In this document: positions 37,547-45,979 of the stretch, piece by piece
Layout of the letters: each line of letters starts with the position of its first letter
Position numbering within the stretch: the stretch's first letter is position 1
Origin: Nitrobacter sp051912485
GTDB taxonomy: Bacteria; Pseudomonadota; Alphaproteobacteria; Rhizobiales; Xanthobacteraceae
Direction of reading: 5' to 3'
Assembly: GCF_051912485.1 (NCBI RefSeq)
Contig: NZ_CP196822.1
Coordinates: forward strand, 806,001-870,000
DNA: 64,000 nt
Translations under genes and position numbers: made by a program
The notes under the pieces: model-generated
Database searches by the model: none
Seen by the model: the letters and a program-made list of their open reading frames with translations, nothing else
What the model was told of the DNA's origin: nothing

Positions 37547-37978
37547 TCAGGCGGAGCGCTGCGCCCTGGCGTCGGCGCGGTCGGCGGTGCTGTCGCTCGT
37601 GTCCGTCAGCTTCTTCTCGTAGGCGATCAGCTTCTTGACTTCCTTGAGCGCCTTGTAGAGGTCGCCGTTGAGGATGTCGTTGTTGATGCCCTCGATGATC
37701 GGCCATCCCCCCGGCATGGTCGTGATGACATCGCGCAACAGGCTGAAATACGTGCCGTGATTGATCTGCGGCTCCGGCGACAGATACATCAGCTGCACCG
37801 CGAGGTAGATCAGCTTGGCGGGCGTGTCCGCGGTCTCGGGCGTCAGGATGTCCTTCTCGCGAAGGATCGGAATCTTGTCGCCGTCGATCAGGAGTCGCGC
37901 GCGCTGATCGGTGTTAGTGACGACGCACGCGCCGATGATGATGCGTTCATGCGGCTTAAGCTCGACTTTCAGCGCCAT
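37547..37978 (-). CDS. flbT: Flagellar biosynthesis repressor FlbT
   Basis: 143 residues from ATG 37978. The start ALKVELKPHERIIIGACVVTN and middle MYLSPEPQINHGTYFSLLRDV with GGWPIIEGINNDILNGDLYKA (given in parts) are family hallmarks. In Caulobacter FlbT binds the flagellin mRNA leader and limits its translation until the hook is complete. Here it is divergent from flagellin 1 with flaF on the far side of the two flagellin genes, so the repressor and activator bracket their targets. The frame is open upstream to 38035 without support. Confidence 0.93.
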   Translation of the reverse strand: MALKVELKPHERIIIGACVVTNTDQRARLLIDGDKIPILREKDILTPETADTPAKLIYLAVQLMYLSPEPQINHGTYFSLLRDVITTMPGGWPIIEGINNDILNGDLYKALKEVKKLIAYEKKLTDTSDSTADRADARAQRSA

Positions 37979-38107
37979 GACTGTTTTCCTGTCGTGAATG
38001 AAGCGTGCCGGAACGGAGACGGTAGTGCCGTTCACCGCGCAAAATTGTGGCGGACGGCTACGTCGGCGCGAGCATCGCGGACAGCCTGGCCGCGATCCTT
38101 TCCGATT

Positions 38108-38127
38108 ATGGTTAACGATTGGTAAAC
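38108..38127. promoter_or_regulatory. Near-consensus CtrA site between flbT and flagellin 1
   Basis: ATGGTTAACGATTGGTAAAC holds ATGGTTAA (TTAACCAT reversed) and TTAA-N7-TAAA, one base off a full box. It lies about 130 bp upstream of flbT and 215 bp upstream of flagellin 1, so flbT is the nearer target. The rest of this 365-bp region shows no convincing sigma-54 promoter for flagellin 1. Confidence 0.45.
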
Positions 38128-38343
38128 GTCGCGGCGGCTGTCTGAGACGAAATCCCGCTAAAGCCCGGCCACGCTAGCACAATCTGGGTCGCTGGCTCGC
38201 TCGGAGCGCCTGCCGGTGGAGCTTGCGAGTCTACGATCCGGTTCATGCTTTCTTAGAGTCTTCTCATCACTGTGGCGCCTCGTCCGAAGGGAATATCTTC
38301 GGCGTACGCGCGTAAGTGTATTCACACCAGAAAGGTATGAAAA

Positions 38344-39921
38344 ATGTCCGATATCGTTCTCTCCGCATCGGTCCGCCAGAATCTGCTTTCCCTCCAGTCC
38401 ACCGCCGATCTGCTCTCGACCACGCAGAACCGTCTTGCCACCGGCAACAAGGTCAACTCGGCGCTCGACAACCCGACCAACTTCTTCACCGCGCAGGGCC
38501 TCAACAACCGCGCCAGCGACATCAACAACCTGCTCGACTCGATCGGCAACGGCGTGCAGGTGCTGCAGGCTGCCAACACCGGCATCACCTCGCTGCAGAA
38601 GCTGGTCGATACCGCCAAGTCGATCGCCAACCAGGCGCTGCAGGCGACCTCGGGCTACTCCACCAAATCTCAGGGCATCACCGCTGCCATCACCGGCGCG
38701 ACGGCTGACAACCTGCTCGGACCGGGTGGCGCTCCGACGGACGCGGCCGCTGCCGCTGGTACTGTCACCAACAACAGCCTGACAGTGCCTGCTCCGATGA
38801 CTGCGGCGACGACGTTGTCCGGCGGTGCCAACACCGACTCGGTTGCAACGGACTTTGTTGCCGGCGACACCATCGTCGTCAACGGTACCACGATCAACTT
38901 CGTTGCTTCGGGCGCGACCGGAAACGACCTCAACATCACCGATACCGTCGGCGATGTGATCAGCAAGATCAATTCGATCACTGGCGGTACGTCGACGATC
39001 GCCGGTGGCGCGATCACGCTTCATACCGGTACGGCGAGCGATCTGACTGTCAGCGGTTCCGGTCTTGCCAAGCTTGGCCTCAGCGCCGGCACGACCGCTC
39101 GGACGCCCGGTGCTCCGGCCGCGCTCGCCGGCAAGACGCTGACGATCGCAGCGACCGACGGCGGCACCGCCACCAGCATCACGTTCGGCACTGGCGGCGG
39201 CCAGGTTTCGACCCTCGACCAGTTGAACACGGCGCTTGCCGCGAACAACCTGTCGGCGTCGATCAGCTCTGCCGGCGTGCTGACCTTCACCACCACCAAC
39301 GATCACGCCCATGCGACGATCGGTGCGTTCGGTGGTACGTCGGTTGCTGCCGGTGCGGGCCTGTTCGGAGCAACCGTGACCCCCAGCGCGCCCGTCGAAG
39401 ACGCCAACGCGCAGAACAACCGTGCGACGCTGATCAGCCAGTACAATGCGGTGATCGACCAGATCAAGACCACCGCGCAGGATTCGTCCTTCAACGGCGT
39501 TAACCTGCTGAATGGCGACCAGCTCAAGCTGGTGTTCAACGAAACCGGCAAGTCCACCCTGACGATCCAGGGCGTGACCTTCGATCCGGCTGGCCTCGGC
39601 CTGTCGTCGTTGGCCAAGGGCACCGACTTCCTCGACAACGCCTCGACCAACAAGGTTCTGGACTCGCTTAACAACGCGTCCGGTACGCTGCGCTCGCAGG
39701 CTTCGACCTTCGGTTCGAACCTGTCGATCGTGCAGATCCGTCAGGACTTCTCGAAGAACCTGATCAACGTGTTGCAGACCGGCTCGTCGAACCTGACGCT
39801 CGCCGATACCAACGAGGAAGCGGCGAACAGCCAGGCGCTGTCCACCCGCCAGTCGATTGCGGTGTCCGCGCTGGCGCTGGCCAACCAGTCGCAGCAGAGC
39901 GTGCTGCAGCTGCTCCGCTGA
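38344..39921 (+). CDS. fliC: Flagellin 1
   Basis: 525 residues. N-terminal D0/D1 (SDIVLSASVRQNLLSLQSTA, LDNPTNFFTAQGLNNRASD) and C-terminal (NLTLADTNEEAANSQALSTR, ALANQSQQSVLQLLR) helices are standard; no Cys. The middle 250 residues are Thr/Gly/Ala-rich and include at about 170-245 a hook IN-type domain that closely resembles one in FlgE. Filament subunit secreted by the flagellar export apparatus; translation probably controlled by FlbT and FlaF. An AAAGG site precedes ATG 38344. Followed by a strong terminator, so separate from flagellin 2. Confidence 0.95.
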   Translation: MSDIVLSASVRQNLLSLQSTADLLSTTQNRLATGNKVNSALDNPTNFFTAQGLNNRASDINNLLDSIGNGVQVLQAANTGITSLQKLVDTAKSIANQALQATSGYSTKSQGITAAITGATADNLLGPGGAPTDAAAAAGTVTNNSLTVPAPMTAATTLSGGANTDSVATDFVAGDTIVVNGTTINFVASGATGNDLNITDTVGDVISKINSITGGTSTIAGGAITLHTGTASDLTVSGSGLAKLGLSAGTTARTPGAPAALAGKTLTIAATDGGTATSITFGTGGGQVSTLDQLNTALAANNLSASISSAGVLTFTTTNDHAHATIGAFGGTSVAAGAGLFGATVTPSAPVEDANAQNNRATLISQYNAVIDQIKTTAQDSSFNGVNLLNGDQLKLVFNETGKSTLTIQGVTFDPAGLGLSSLAKGTDFLDNASTNKVLDSLNNASGTLRSQASTFGSNLSIVQIRQDFSKNLINVLQTGSSNLTLADTNEEAANSQALSTRQSIAVSALALANQSQQSVLQLLR

Positions 39922-39946
39922 TCCAGCAACATCAGACAACGAAAAC

Positions 39947-39970
39947 GGCGGGGGAAACCCCGCCATTTTT
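39947..39970 (+). terminator. Rho-independent terminator of flagellin 1
   Basis: Arms GGCGGGG (39947-39953) and CCCCGCC (39958-39964) with a four-base loop, followed by ATTTTT. It is 25 bases after the flagellin 1 stop codon. Confidence 0.88.
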
Positions 39971-40194
39971 GCGTTTGTGGGCGCTGTAACCTCATTCTGA
40001 GCTGGATTAGCAGCAGCGGCCTGCAACCTCCTGACAGAACAGGATAGAACCTTCGCAAGACGAGGTTTTGAATTTTTCGATCCCGTGTTGAGCACAGTGC
40101 GCTAAAGCTCTCGATGACCTCGTATTTCATCGCTCAAATTCAGAAATCGCCTCAGATGCCACGGCGGAGGCGCCTGCAGCGATCGATCGTCGGA

Positions 40195-40213
40195 TTAATC
40201 TGCTGTTAACCAT
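40195..40213. promoter_or_regulatory. Perfect CtrA box upstream of flagellin 2
   Basis: TTAATCTGCTGTTAACCAT: TTAA-N7-TTAA followed by CCAT, so it satisfies both forms of the CtrA consensus. It is 87 bp upstream of ATG 40300. The same architecture is seen at 62612-62630 before flgB. The rest of the 378-bp gap holds only the flagellin 1 terminator. Confidence 0.65.
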
Positions 40214-40299
40214 AAATTAAAACGTCTCGTTCACCTTTCCGGTCAGGAACCGGCCCTCTGCGGCGAGCCGGCTCCGCCCACGTCAGGGAAGGGCCAGAC

Positions 40300-41916
40300 A
40301 TGTCCGACATCGTTCTCTCGGCATCCGTTCGCCAGAACTTGCTCTCGTTGCAGTCCACCGCCGACCTGCTGGCGCAAACGCAGAACCGTCTTTCCACCGG
40401 CAAGAAGGTCAACACGGCCCTCGACAACCCGACGAATTATTTCACCGCCGCCGCGCTCGACAATCGCGCCAACGACATCAGCAGTCTGCTCGACGGCATC
40501 GGCAACGGCGTACAGGTGCTGCAGGCCGCCAACACCGGCCTGACCTCGCTGCAGAAGCTGGTCGACACCGCGAAGTCGGTTGCCAATCAGGTTCTGCAAT
40601 CCCAGGTCGGCTATTCGCAGAAGTCGTCGGTCGCGAGCCTCCCCGTGACCGGCGCGACCGCGCTTGATCTCAGAGGCACGACTCCTTTCACAAATGTCGC
40701 CGCAACGCCCGGCACCGCCCTGAAAACCGGCACCGCCAACGCTGCCGCAACCGGCGCCACCCTTATCAGTGCGCTGACCAACGGCGCCATTGCGACACCG
40801 ACCGGTCCTGCGGTTGGCGACAGCTTTTCCATCAACGGCAAGACCATCACGTTCGCCGCGTCCGGCGCGGCGACCACCGACGCTTCCGGCAACGTCACGA
40901 TCGGCATCGACCAGACGTTGAACGCGCTGACCGGCGTGATTGATGCGCTGAATGGCAACACCGCTCCCGCTACGGCATCGTCGGTCAATGGAAGCGGGCA
41001 GGTAGCACTCAACACCGGTATCGCTCACGATCTGGCGCTGACGGACTCCTCGCCAACCGGCGTGCTCGCAAAGCTCGGCCTGAGCGCGGGAACGACGGCG
41101 CGCAGCGGCGGTGCCGGGAATCTCGACGGCAAGACGCTGACGATCGGAGCAACCGGCGGCGGCGTTGCGACCAACATCACGTTCGGCGACGGCACCAACG
41201 GCACCGTCAAGACCCTCAACGACCTGAACGCGCAGCTCGCCGCCAACGATCTTCAGGCCACGATTAACACAGCGGGCGTCATCACGATCTCGACCGCCAA
41301 CGAGGCCGCATCCGCGACCATCGGCGCGATCGGCGGGACGGCGGCCGGTGCAGGCTATGCCTTCAACGGTCTCGTCGCAGGCGCGCCTGTTCAGGATCCC
41401 GCTGTTCAGGCGTCCCGCGCGGGGCTCGTCAATCAGTACAACAACATCATTCAACAGATAAACACGACGGCGCAGGATTCGTCCTTCAACGGCATCAATC
41501 TGCTCAACGGCGACACGCTGAAGCTGATCTTCAACGAGACCGGAAAGTCCGTGCTCAGCATCAACGGTACCAACATGAATGCAGCGGGCCTCGGACTGTC
41601 GGCCCTGGCGGTGGGCACTGACTTCCTGGACAATGGCTCGGCCAATAGCGTCATCGCGAGCCTCGACCAGGCGTCGAGCACACTACGCACGCAGGCTTCG
41701 ACGCTCGGTTCGAATCTGTCGATCGTGCAAGTCCGTCAGGATTTCTCGAAGAATCTGATCAACGTGCTGCAGACCGGCTCGTCGAATCTGACGCTCGCTG
41801 ACACTAACGAGGAAGCGGCGAACAGCCAGGCGCTGGCCACCCGCCAGTCGATCGCGGTGTCCGCGCTGGCTTTGGCCAACCAGTCACAACAGAGCGTGCT
41901 ACAGCTGCTCCGCTGA
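40300..41916 (+). CDS. fliC: Flagellin 2
   Basis: 538 residues, paralogue of flagellin 1. The first 110 and last 130 residues are nearly the same as in flagellin 1 (SDIVLSASVRQNLLSLQSTA at the start, SALALANQSQQSVLQLLR at the end), while the central variable region differs and contains a diverged hook IN-like domain (VGDSFSINGKTITFAASG). Filament subunit. It has its own upstream region with a perfect CtrA box and no terminator I can see downstream; flaF follows after 158 bp. Confidence 0.95.
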   Translation: MSDIVLSASVRQNLLSLQSTADLLAQTQNRLSTGKKVNTALDNPTNYFTAAALDNRANDISSLLDGIGNGVQVLQAANTGLTSLQKLVDTAKSVANQVLQSQVGYSQKSSVASLPVTGATALDLRGTTPFTNVAATPGTALKTGTANAAATGATLISALTNGAIATPTGPAVGDSFSINGKTITFAASGAATTDASGNVTIGIDQTLNALTGVIDALNGNTAPATASSVNGSGQVALNTGIAHDLALTDSSPTGVLAKLGLSAGTTARSGGAGNLDGKTLTIGATGGGVATNITFGDGTNGTVKTLNDLNAQLAANDLQATINTAGVITISTANEAASATIGAIGGTAAGAGYAFNGLVAGAPVQDPAVQASRAGLVNQYNNIIQQINTTAQDSSFNGINLLNGDTLKLIFNETGKSVLSINGTNMNAAGLGLSALAVGTDFLDNGSANSVIASLDQASSTLRTQASTLGSNLSIVQVRQDFSKNLINVLQTGSSNLTLADTNEEAANSQALATRQSIAVSALALANQSQQSVLQLLR

Positions 41917-42074
41917 TGAGCGAAGGCGCGACGTCGCTGAGTTCGCACGTGTCTGGCCTGCCATTTTTTAGACGCATGTGAAAACACCGGGTAACCTATT
42001 TTAAAGGCAGCGCTGGTAGACATATGAGCAGCGCCGAAGCGCGCGCGCCCGCTGTTTTTCCCCCGAGGTTTTGA

Positions 42075-42440
42075 ATGTCGCATGCTGCTCAAGCCTACGC
42101 CCGGACGGCTCATACCTCGTCGGCTCCTCGTGAAATCGAGGCCCAAGCTTTGCTGAAGGCGGCGCGGCAGCTCCAGGAGATCCTCGACAACTGGAATGGG
42201 CCGGACAAGAACATGCACAGCGCGCTGCTGTTCAACCGCCGTCTGTGGTCGATCTTCATGAGCGCTGCGGATAGCGACACCAACCAGCAGCCGCTGGAGG
42301 TGCGCCAGAACATCGCCAATATCGGCGTTTTCGTGATGAAGCAGACAGTCGAGATGCAGGTCAATCCGGACCCCGCGAAGCTGAAGCCGTTGATCGACAT
42401 CAACTGCAATCTCGCGGCGGGCCTGTCCGGACGGGCGTAA
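42075..42440 (+). CDS. flaF: Flagellar biosynthesis regulator FlaF
   Basis: 121 residues, all helical. Family core AQAYARTAHTSSAPREIEAQ, LLFNRRLWSIFMSAA and NIANIGVFVMKQTVEM is clear. In Caulobacter FlaF promotes flagellin synthesis and secretion and opposes FlbT. Here it follows the two flagellin genes on the same strand. Starts at ATG 42075 after GAGG. Confidence 0.93.
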   Translation: MSHAAQAYARTAHTSSAPREIEAQALLKAARQLQEILDNWNGPDKNMHSALLFNRRLWSIFMSAADSDTNQQPLEVRQNIANIGVFVMKQTVEMQVNPDPAKLKPLIDINCNLAAGLSGRA

Positions 42441-42468
42441 CGCGGAATTTCATTGACGGAGCCGGATC

Positions 42469-42834
42469 ATGGCCGACGTCCTGAGCATCCTGGCGACGAA
42501 CTACACGACGGTCGGGCAGAACGTCAATCTAAGCACCGGCAAGTATGTTAACGTCGATCCCAAGGCCTTCGAGGGCACCTGGAGCGGCAAGTACGCCAAC
42601 CAGAAGCCGTTCTCAGTGACGATTTCGAACGTCAACGGTTTCCGGGCCAAGGCCAAGTACCAGTACGGCACCACGGTCAAGTATCAGGACGTCCTGATCA
42701 AGAACAGTGCGTTCCGGGTCGGCGATTCAAAATTCACGCTGACAAAGGCCGGCACTGCGCAGGTCAACACGGTCATGGCGGATCCGGCGACGGGCGCGAG
42801 CACGCTCGAGACGGCTTACGTTTATCAGAACTGA
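42469..42834 (+). CDS. Hypothetical protein in the flagellin region
   Basis: 121 residues, ATG 42469 with GGAG upstream, 28 bp after flaF and therefore probably co-transcribed. Predicted mostly beta: GTWSGKYANQKPFSVTISNV, GFRAKAKYQYGTTVKYQDVL, with alternating hydrophobic residues like a small lipocalin- or jelly-roll-type barrel. No signal peptide and no cysteine. I recognise no family. By position it may be a flagellar accessory or secreted protein. Confidence 0.7.
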   Translation: MADVLSILATNYTTVGQNVNLSTGKYVNVDPKAFEGTWSGKYANQKPFSVTISNVNGFRAKAKYQYGTTVKYQDVLIKNSAFRVGDSKFTLTKAGTAQVNTVMADPATGASTLETAYVYQN

Positions 42835-42871
42835 TCGGTCGCGCGACCGGATACAGGTTCGGGCCGCGCGG

Positions 42872-43234
42872 TTACGCCCGCCGGTCGGTGGCGGACTGTT
42901 CGCGCTCGGCCTTCAGCATATCGAGCGTACGGAAATAGGCGCGCCGCCGCAGCATCGCCTCGTCGGGGAACTGCTTCACGACCAGGCTGGTTCGGTTGTC
43001 GACGACCTGGTAAACCATCGAGGCGGCATCCCGATCGACGATCACCTGGTGCGACAGCGTATCGTTTGGGGCCTGCGGCTGGTTGCGGATACGCGCACTC
43101 ACGTCCGCCGCCGTGACGCTCTGGCTCGGCGGAAGTTGAGTCGCCACGGCATCGACAGCGGCGCTGGTCGCCGGCGGAACAGCCGGTGTCGCGATCGGTG
43201 TCCCGACCGGTTTGATGCTGAAATCCGTACCCAT
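42872..43234 (-). CDS. FlaG-like flagellar protein
   Basis: 120 residues. Residues 1-65 are Pro/Ala/Val-rich and look disordered; 66-105 (VIVDRDAASMVYQVVDNRTS, LVVKQFPDEAMLRRRAYF) match the pattern of the FlaG core, where a D-x-T-x-(D/E)-V-I-R-Q-(I/F)-P segment is usual. FlaG influences filament length in other bacteria. Encoded opposite to flaF, convergent with the hypothetical gene. GGAGG precedes ATG 43234. Confidence 0.7.
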   Translation of the reverse strand: MGTDFSIKPVGTPIATPAVPPATSAAVDAVATQLPPSQSVTAADVSARIRNQPQAPNDTLSHQVIVDRDAASMVYQVVDNRTSLVVKQFPDEAMLRRRAYFRTLDMLKAEREQSATDRRA

Positions 43235-43475
43235 GGTCGCCTCCAGGCTCCCTCCGAGTCAAATCCCAACCCCCTCTAGACCGCAAGCCTAGCGCCCGTC
43301 TCTCAACACGGCGTTAGAAAACGTGTTCAACAGCGTGCTGACGCAAGCGAAGAAATTTGAATCAAATTGGATTCGAATGGACGCGGGCAGGGCGCACTGC
43401 GCGTCGTCATTCCTGAAGCCGCGTGTTCATGGCATTTTCGATTTTGGTGGAGCGCTTGCTTCGCAATCAGCGCGT

Positions 43476-43603
43476 TCTCTCCCGCTTGCGGGCTGCGCCC
43501 AAGCAGCGTTGAGAGAGTTGGGAGAGTGGGGAGGGGGTCCAACACCACGTAAGGTGCCCCATCCGAACGCTTCGCGTTAGAGCTCCCCAGCAAGCTGGAG
43601 AGG
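43476..43603. repeat. Dispersed GC-rich repeat block
   Basis: Contains CTCTCCCGCTTGCGGG, GAGAGTTGGGAGAG, CGAACGCTTCGCG and CTCCCCAGCAAGCTGGAGAG, a chain of hairpins of the type also seen at 37365-37475. It occupies the middle of a 403-bp gap (43235-43637) with no gene recognised. Confidence 0.6.
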
Positions 43604-43637
43604 TTAGAGTCGGTTGCGGCGATTAATTGATGCTTCT

Positions 43638-44129
43638 TTACAGCGAACGGCTGACCGCGATCGGGGTCGTGTGCTGGCGTGACGGCGCGCTACGCTGTCC
43701 GCTGGCCGTGTAGGTCTGCGGCATGGTGCGGCGCTGGGCCTCGGCACTGACGCCGCGCACGATGCCTTCAGAGACAGCATGCGCAGTCGCGAGCACCGTG
43801 AGATTCACCTGCAGCATTGCGCGAAACATCTCATGATGACGCTGCAAGGCTGCAAGCAGGTCCGGCACCGATTGGGTCATGTAGGCCTTGCTGCTCTTGA
43901 ATTGGCTGATGGCGGCGGCGTAGCAGCGCGATAGCTCGCTCTTCTGTTTTTCGAGCGCCATGCCCTCGCGAATCTTGCCGGCGCGGACCAGTTCGGTTTC
44001 GCGCTCGATGACAGCGAGCAGCGTATTCATGGTGTCGAGCATGCCGTCGGCGAGTTTGCGTGCGTCGGCCAGCGTCGCGACGGGCGGCAGGGCGGGGGAC
44101 GCCTGTGGCTGCTGGGATTTCGGCGTCAT
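43638..44129 (-). CDS. flgN: FlgN-like flagellar export chaperone
   Basis: 163 residues from ATG 44129. A Pro-rich first 20 residues, then a long helical hairpin (LADGMLDTMNTLLAVIERET, VRAGKIREGMALEKQKSELS) that has the FlgN pattern of an E-x7-R-x-G-(K/D) turn, and a basic Ser/Thr-rich tail. FlgN escorts FlgK and FlgL to the export gate. The ATG overlaps the flgJ stop as ATGA, so it is last in the flgI-flgJ-flgN operon. Confidence 0.78.
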   Translation of the reverse strand: MTPKSQQPQASPALPPVATLADARKLADGMLDTMNTLLAVIERETELVRAGKIREGMALEKQKSELSRCYAAAISQFKSSKAYMTQSVPDLLAALQRHHEMFRAMLQVNLTVLATAHAVSEGIVRGVSAEAQRRTMPQTYTASGQRSAPSRQHTTPIAVSRSL

Positions 44130-44521
44130 GCGGCTTCCTTCGTAATCGGCTTGGTCTGGTTCGCCTGCTGCATGATGAGCGTGCGGAACACCGCATCGGA
44201 CACGCCGACGCCGCCCGCTTTGGCGAACGATTTGGAATATTGCTCGGTCAGCATCGAACGCCACACCCCGGTGCCGGGCGTGTCGCCGAACGGGCCTTCG
44301 CCCTTCAGGCCCGTGGTCATTTGCGAGAACATCGAATTGAGGAACATCGCCTCGAAATCCTGCGAGGTCGCCTTGGCTTTCTGAACCGCCTGCGGAGAAA
44401 CTTTCTGCAGCGCTTGCTCGAGCTGTGGGTCGGGACGGCCGTTCAGCATCGGCATCATCGCCTTGCGCGGGATGCTGCGATAAGCGCTCGCGATCAAGCT
44501 GCCGTCGATCTGGGACTGCAT
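44126..44521 (-). CDS. flgJ: Rod-binding protein, FlgJ N-terminal domain only (CheL-type)
   Basis: 131 residues. The rod-capping motif KATSQDFEAMFLNSMFSQM and GPFGDTPGTGVWRSMLTEQY are clear; the muramidase domain of enteric FlgJ is absent, as usual in alphaproteobacteria, where the protein is also called CheL. Acts as scaffold for rod assembly in the periplasm. ATG 44521 overlaps the flgI TGA by one base; GTG 44524 is also in frame. Confidence 0.9.
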   Translation of the reverse strand: MQSQIDGSLIASAYRSIPRKAMMPMLNGRPDPQLEQALQKVSPQAVQKAKATSQDFEAMFLNSMFSQMTTGLKGEGPFGDTPGTGVWRSMLTEQYSKSFAKAGGVGVSDAVFRTLIMQQANQTKPITKEAA

Positions 44522-45645
44522 CACATCACCTCGATGTCGGCTTCGATCGCGCCGGCCGCCTTGATTGCCTGCAGAATGCCGATCAGGTCGCGCGGTCCAA
44601 TACCGAGGCCGTTGAGGCCGTCGACCAGCTCTTGAAGCGAGACGCCGTTCTTGACCAGCGCGAGTTTCTTGCCGTCCTCGCTGACGCCAACGGCGCTGCG
44701 CGGCGTTACCACTGTGCGTCCGCGCGCCAGCGGATTGGGCTGGCTGACCTGCGGGCTTTCGGAGATCGACACGGTGAGGTTGCCTTGCGCTACCGCGACG
44801 GTGGCGACGCGGACATCGCGTCCCATCACGATGATGCCGGAGCGCTCGTCGATGATGATTTTTGCCGCGATGTCCGGCTCGATCTGCAACTGTTCGATCT
44901 CGGTCAGAAGCGCGACGACGTTGCCCCTGAATTCCGCCGGGATGGAGAGTTGCACCGTGGACGGATCGATTGGCTCGGCGGTCTTGGTGCCCAGGAAATC
45001 GTTCACTGCGGCGGCTATGCGCTTGGCGGTCGTGAAATCGGCATTGCGCAGCGCCAGCCGAACGTTCGGCATTTTGTTCAGCGCGAACTCGATCTCACGT
45101 TCGACGATGGCGCCGTTGGCGATGCGGCCGTTGGTCGGCACCCCCTTGGTGACGCTGGCGGCAGCGCCTTCCGCGGAAAAGCCGCCGATCGCGAGCGAGC
45201 CCTGCGCCACCGAATAGACATTGCCGTCGGCGCCGAGCAGCGGCGTGACGAGCAGTGTTCCGCCCTGAAGACTTTTGGCGTCGCCCATGGCCGACACCGT
45301 GACGTCCATGCGGGTACCCTGAGTGGCGAAGGCCGGCAGGTTGCCGGTCACCATCACAGCGGCGACGTTGCCGGTGCGGATGGTGGCGCCGCGGATGTTG
45401 ACGCCCATGCGTTCCAGCATCGCCTGCAGCGACTGCTTGGTGAAGGGAATGTTGTTGAGGGTATCGCCGGTGCCGTTGAGGCCGACCACGAGGCCGTAGC
45501 CGATCAACTGGTTTTGCCGCACGCCTTCGATGTTTGCGAGATCCTTGATCCTCGAGGTCGCGTGCGCGGGCGTGCCCAGCGGCGCCAGCGCGACAAGCGC
45601 CGCGACGGCGATCCGGACAATCCTTGAAATACCAACGCCAGGCAT
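44521..45645 (-). CDS. flgI: Flagellar P-ring protein FlgI
   Basis: 374 residues. Signal peptide MPGVGISRIVRIAVAALVAL up to about PAHA, then RIKDLANIEGVRQNQLIGYG and NTPFTKQSLQAMLERMGVN-like core seen as NNIPFTKQSLQAMLERMGVN, which are diagnostic. Forms the bushing around the rod in the peptidoglycan layer. First gene of the flgI-flgJ-flgN operon, driven by a sigma-54 promoter about 70 bp upstream. Confidence 0.95.
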   Translation of the reverse strand: MPGVGISRIVRIAVAALVALAPLGTPAHATSRIKDLANIEGVRQNQLIGYGLVVGLNGTGDTLNNIPFTKQSLQAMLERMGVNIRGATIRTGNVAAVMVTGNLPAFATQGTRMDVTVSAMGDAKSLQGGTLLVTPLLGADGNVYSVAQGSLAIGGFSAEGAAASVTKGVPTNGRIANGAIVEREIEFALNKMPNVRLALRNADFTTAKRIAAAVNDFLGTKTAEPIDPSTVQLSIPAEFRGNVVALLTEIEQLQIEPDIAAKIIIDERSGIIVMGRDVRVATVAVAQGNLTVSISESPQVSQPNPLARGRTVVTPRSAVGVSEDGKKLALVKNGVSLQELVDGLNGLGIGPRDLIGILQAIKAAGAIEADIEVM

Positions 45646-45714
45646 CCTCTGCTCCCCGCTGAGGCTTCGGTCCGGCTGGCCGCCACTCCCATGACGGTCA
45701 TCCGCCGTTAACTA

Positions 45715-45730
45715 TGCGAGGTTCGTGCCA
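45715..45730 (-). promoter_or_regulatory. Sigma-54 promoter of the flgI operon
   Basis: On the minus strand TGGCACG-AACC-TCGCA: perfect -24 heptamer, GG-N10-GC spacing, one change in the -12 TTGC. Transcription would begin near 45703, about 58 nt before flgI. Confidence 0.78.
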
Positions 45731-45823
45731 TCGCGACACTTGGAATATGGCATTGATATCGTTGGAAGATCGGTGCGGTTGGTCAAGCGGCGCAAGGTGG
45801 AGGCGGCGGCGAAGTTGCCGTTA

Positions 45824-45840
45824 TCGGCAGTTTTTGCCGA
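45824..45840. promoter_or_regulatory. Inverted repeat, probable FlbD enhancer site
   Basis: TCGGCA-GTTTT-TGCCGA, perfect six-base arms with a five-base spacer, about 95-110 bp upstream of the flgI sigma-54 promoter and 140 bp before fliX. The same CGGCA-N5-TGCCG pattern recurs at 62418-62432. FlbD identity is inferred from position and from the Caulobacter ftr element, which carries CGGCAA-type half-sites. Confidence 0.55.
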
Positions 45841-45854
45841 GCGTTCACGCTTCG

Positions 45855-45862
45855 TTAACCAT
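45855..45862 (+). promoter_or_regulatory. TTAACCAT CtrA-type site upstream of fliX
   Basis: Exact TTAACCAT octamer 118 bp upstream of the fliX ATG. In Caulobacter fliX is a class II gene controlled by CtrA. A lone octamer is weaker evidence than the full boxes elsewhere in the window. Confidence 0.4.
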
Positions 45863-45979
45863 AACGGTCCACGGTTCCGGTGTCGGCATCATTTGTGGCG
45901 TGACACTCCGTCCGGCGGCGGTCAGGCTCCCGGGCCGGTGTGACGCGGTTCGTTACCATCACAACCTGGTGAACATGCG

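Noticed and set aside
38191..38206. TGGCTCG-CTCG-GAGC as a sigma-54 promoter for flagellin 1
   Set aside because: GG-N10-GC spacing holds, but the -12 element is poor (GAGC) and the -24 is imperfect; not stronger than chance in this GC-rich stretch.
38158..40095. 645-codon minus-strand frame, and a similar one at 40243-41454
   Set aside because: Antisense to the two flagellins; Arg/Val/Gly-rich composition reflects the flagellin codon pattern.
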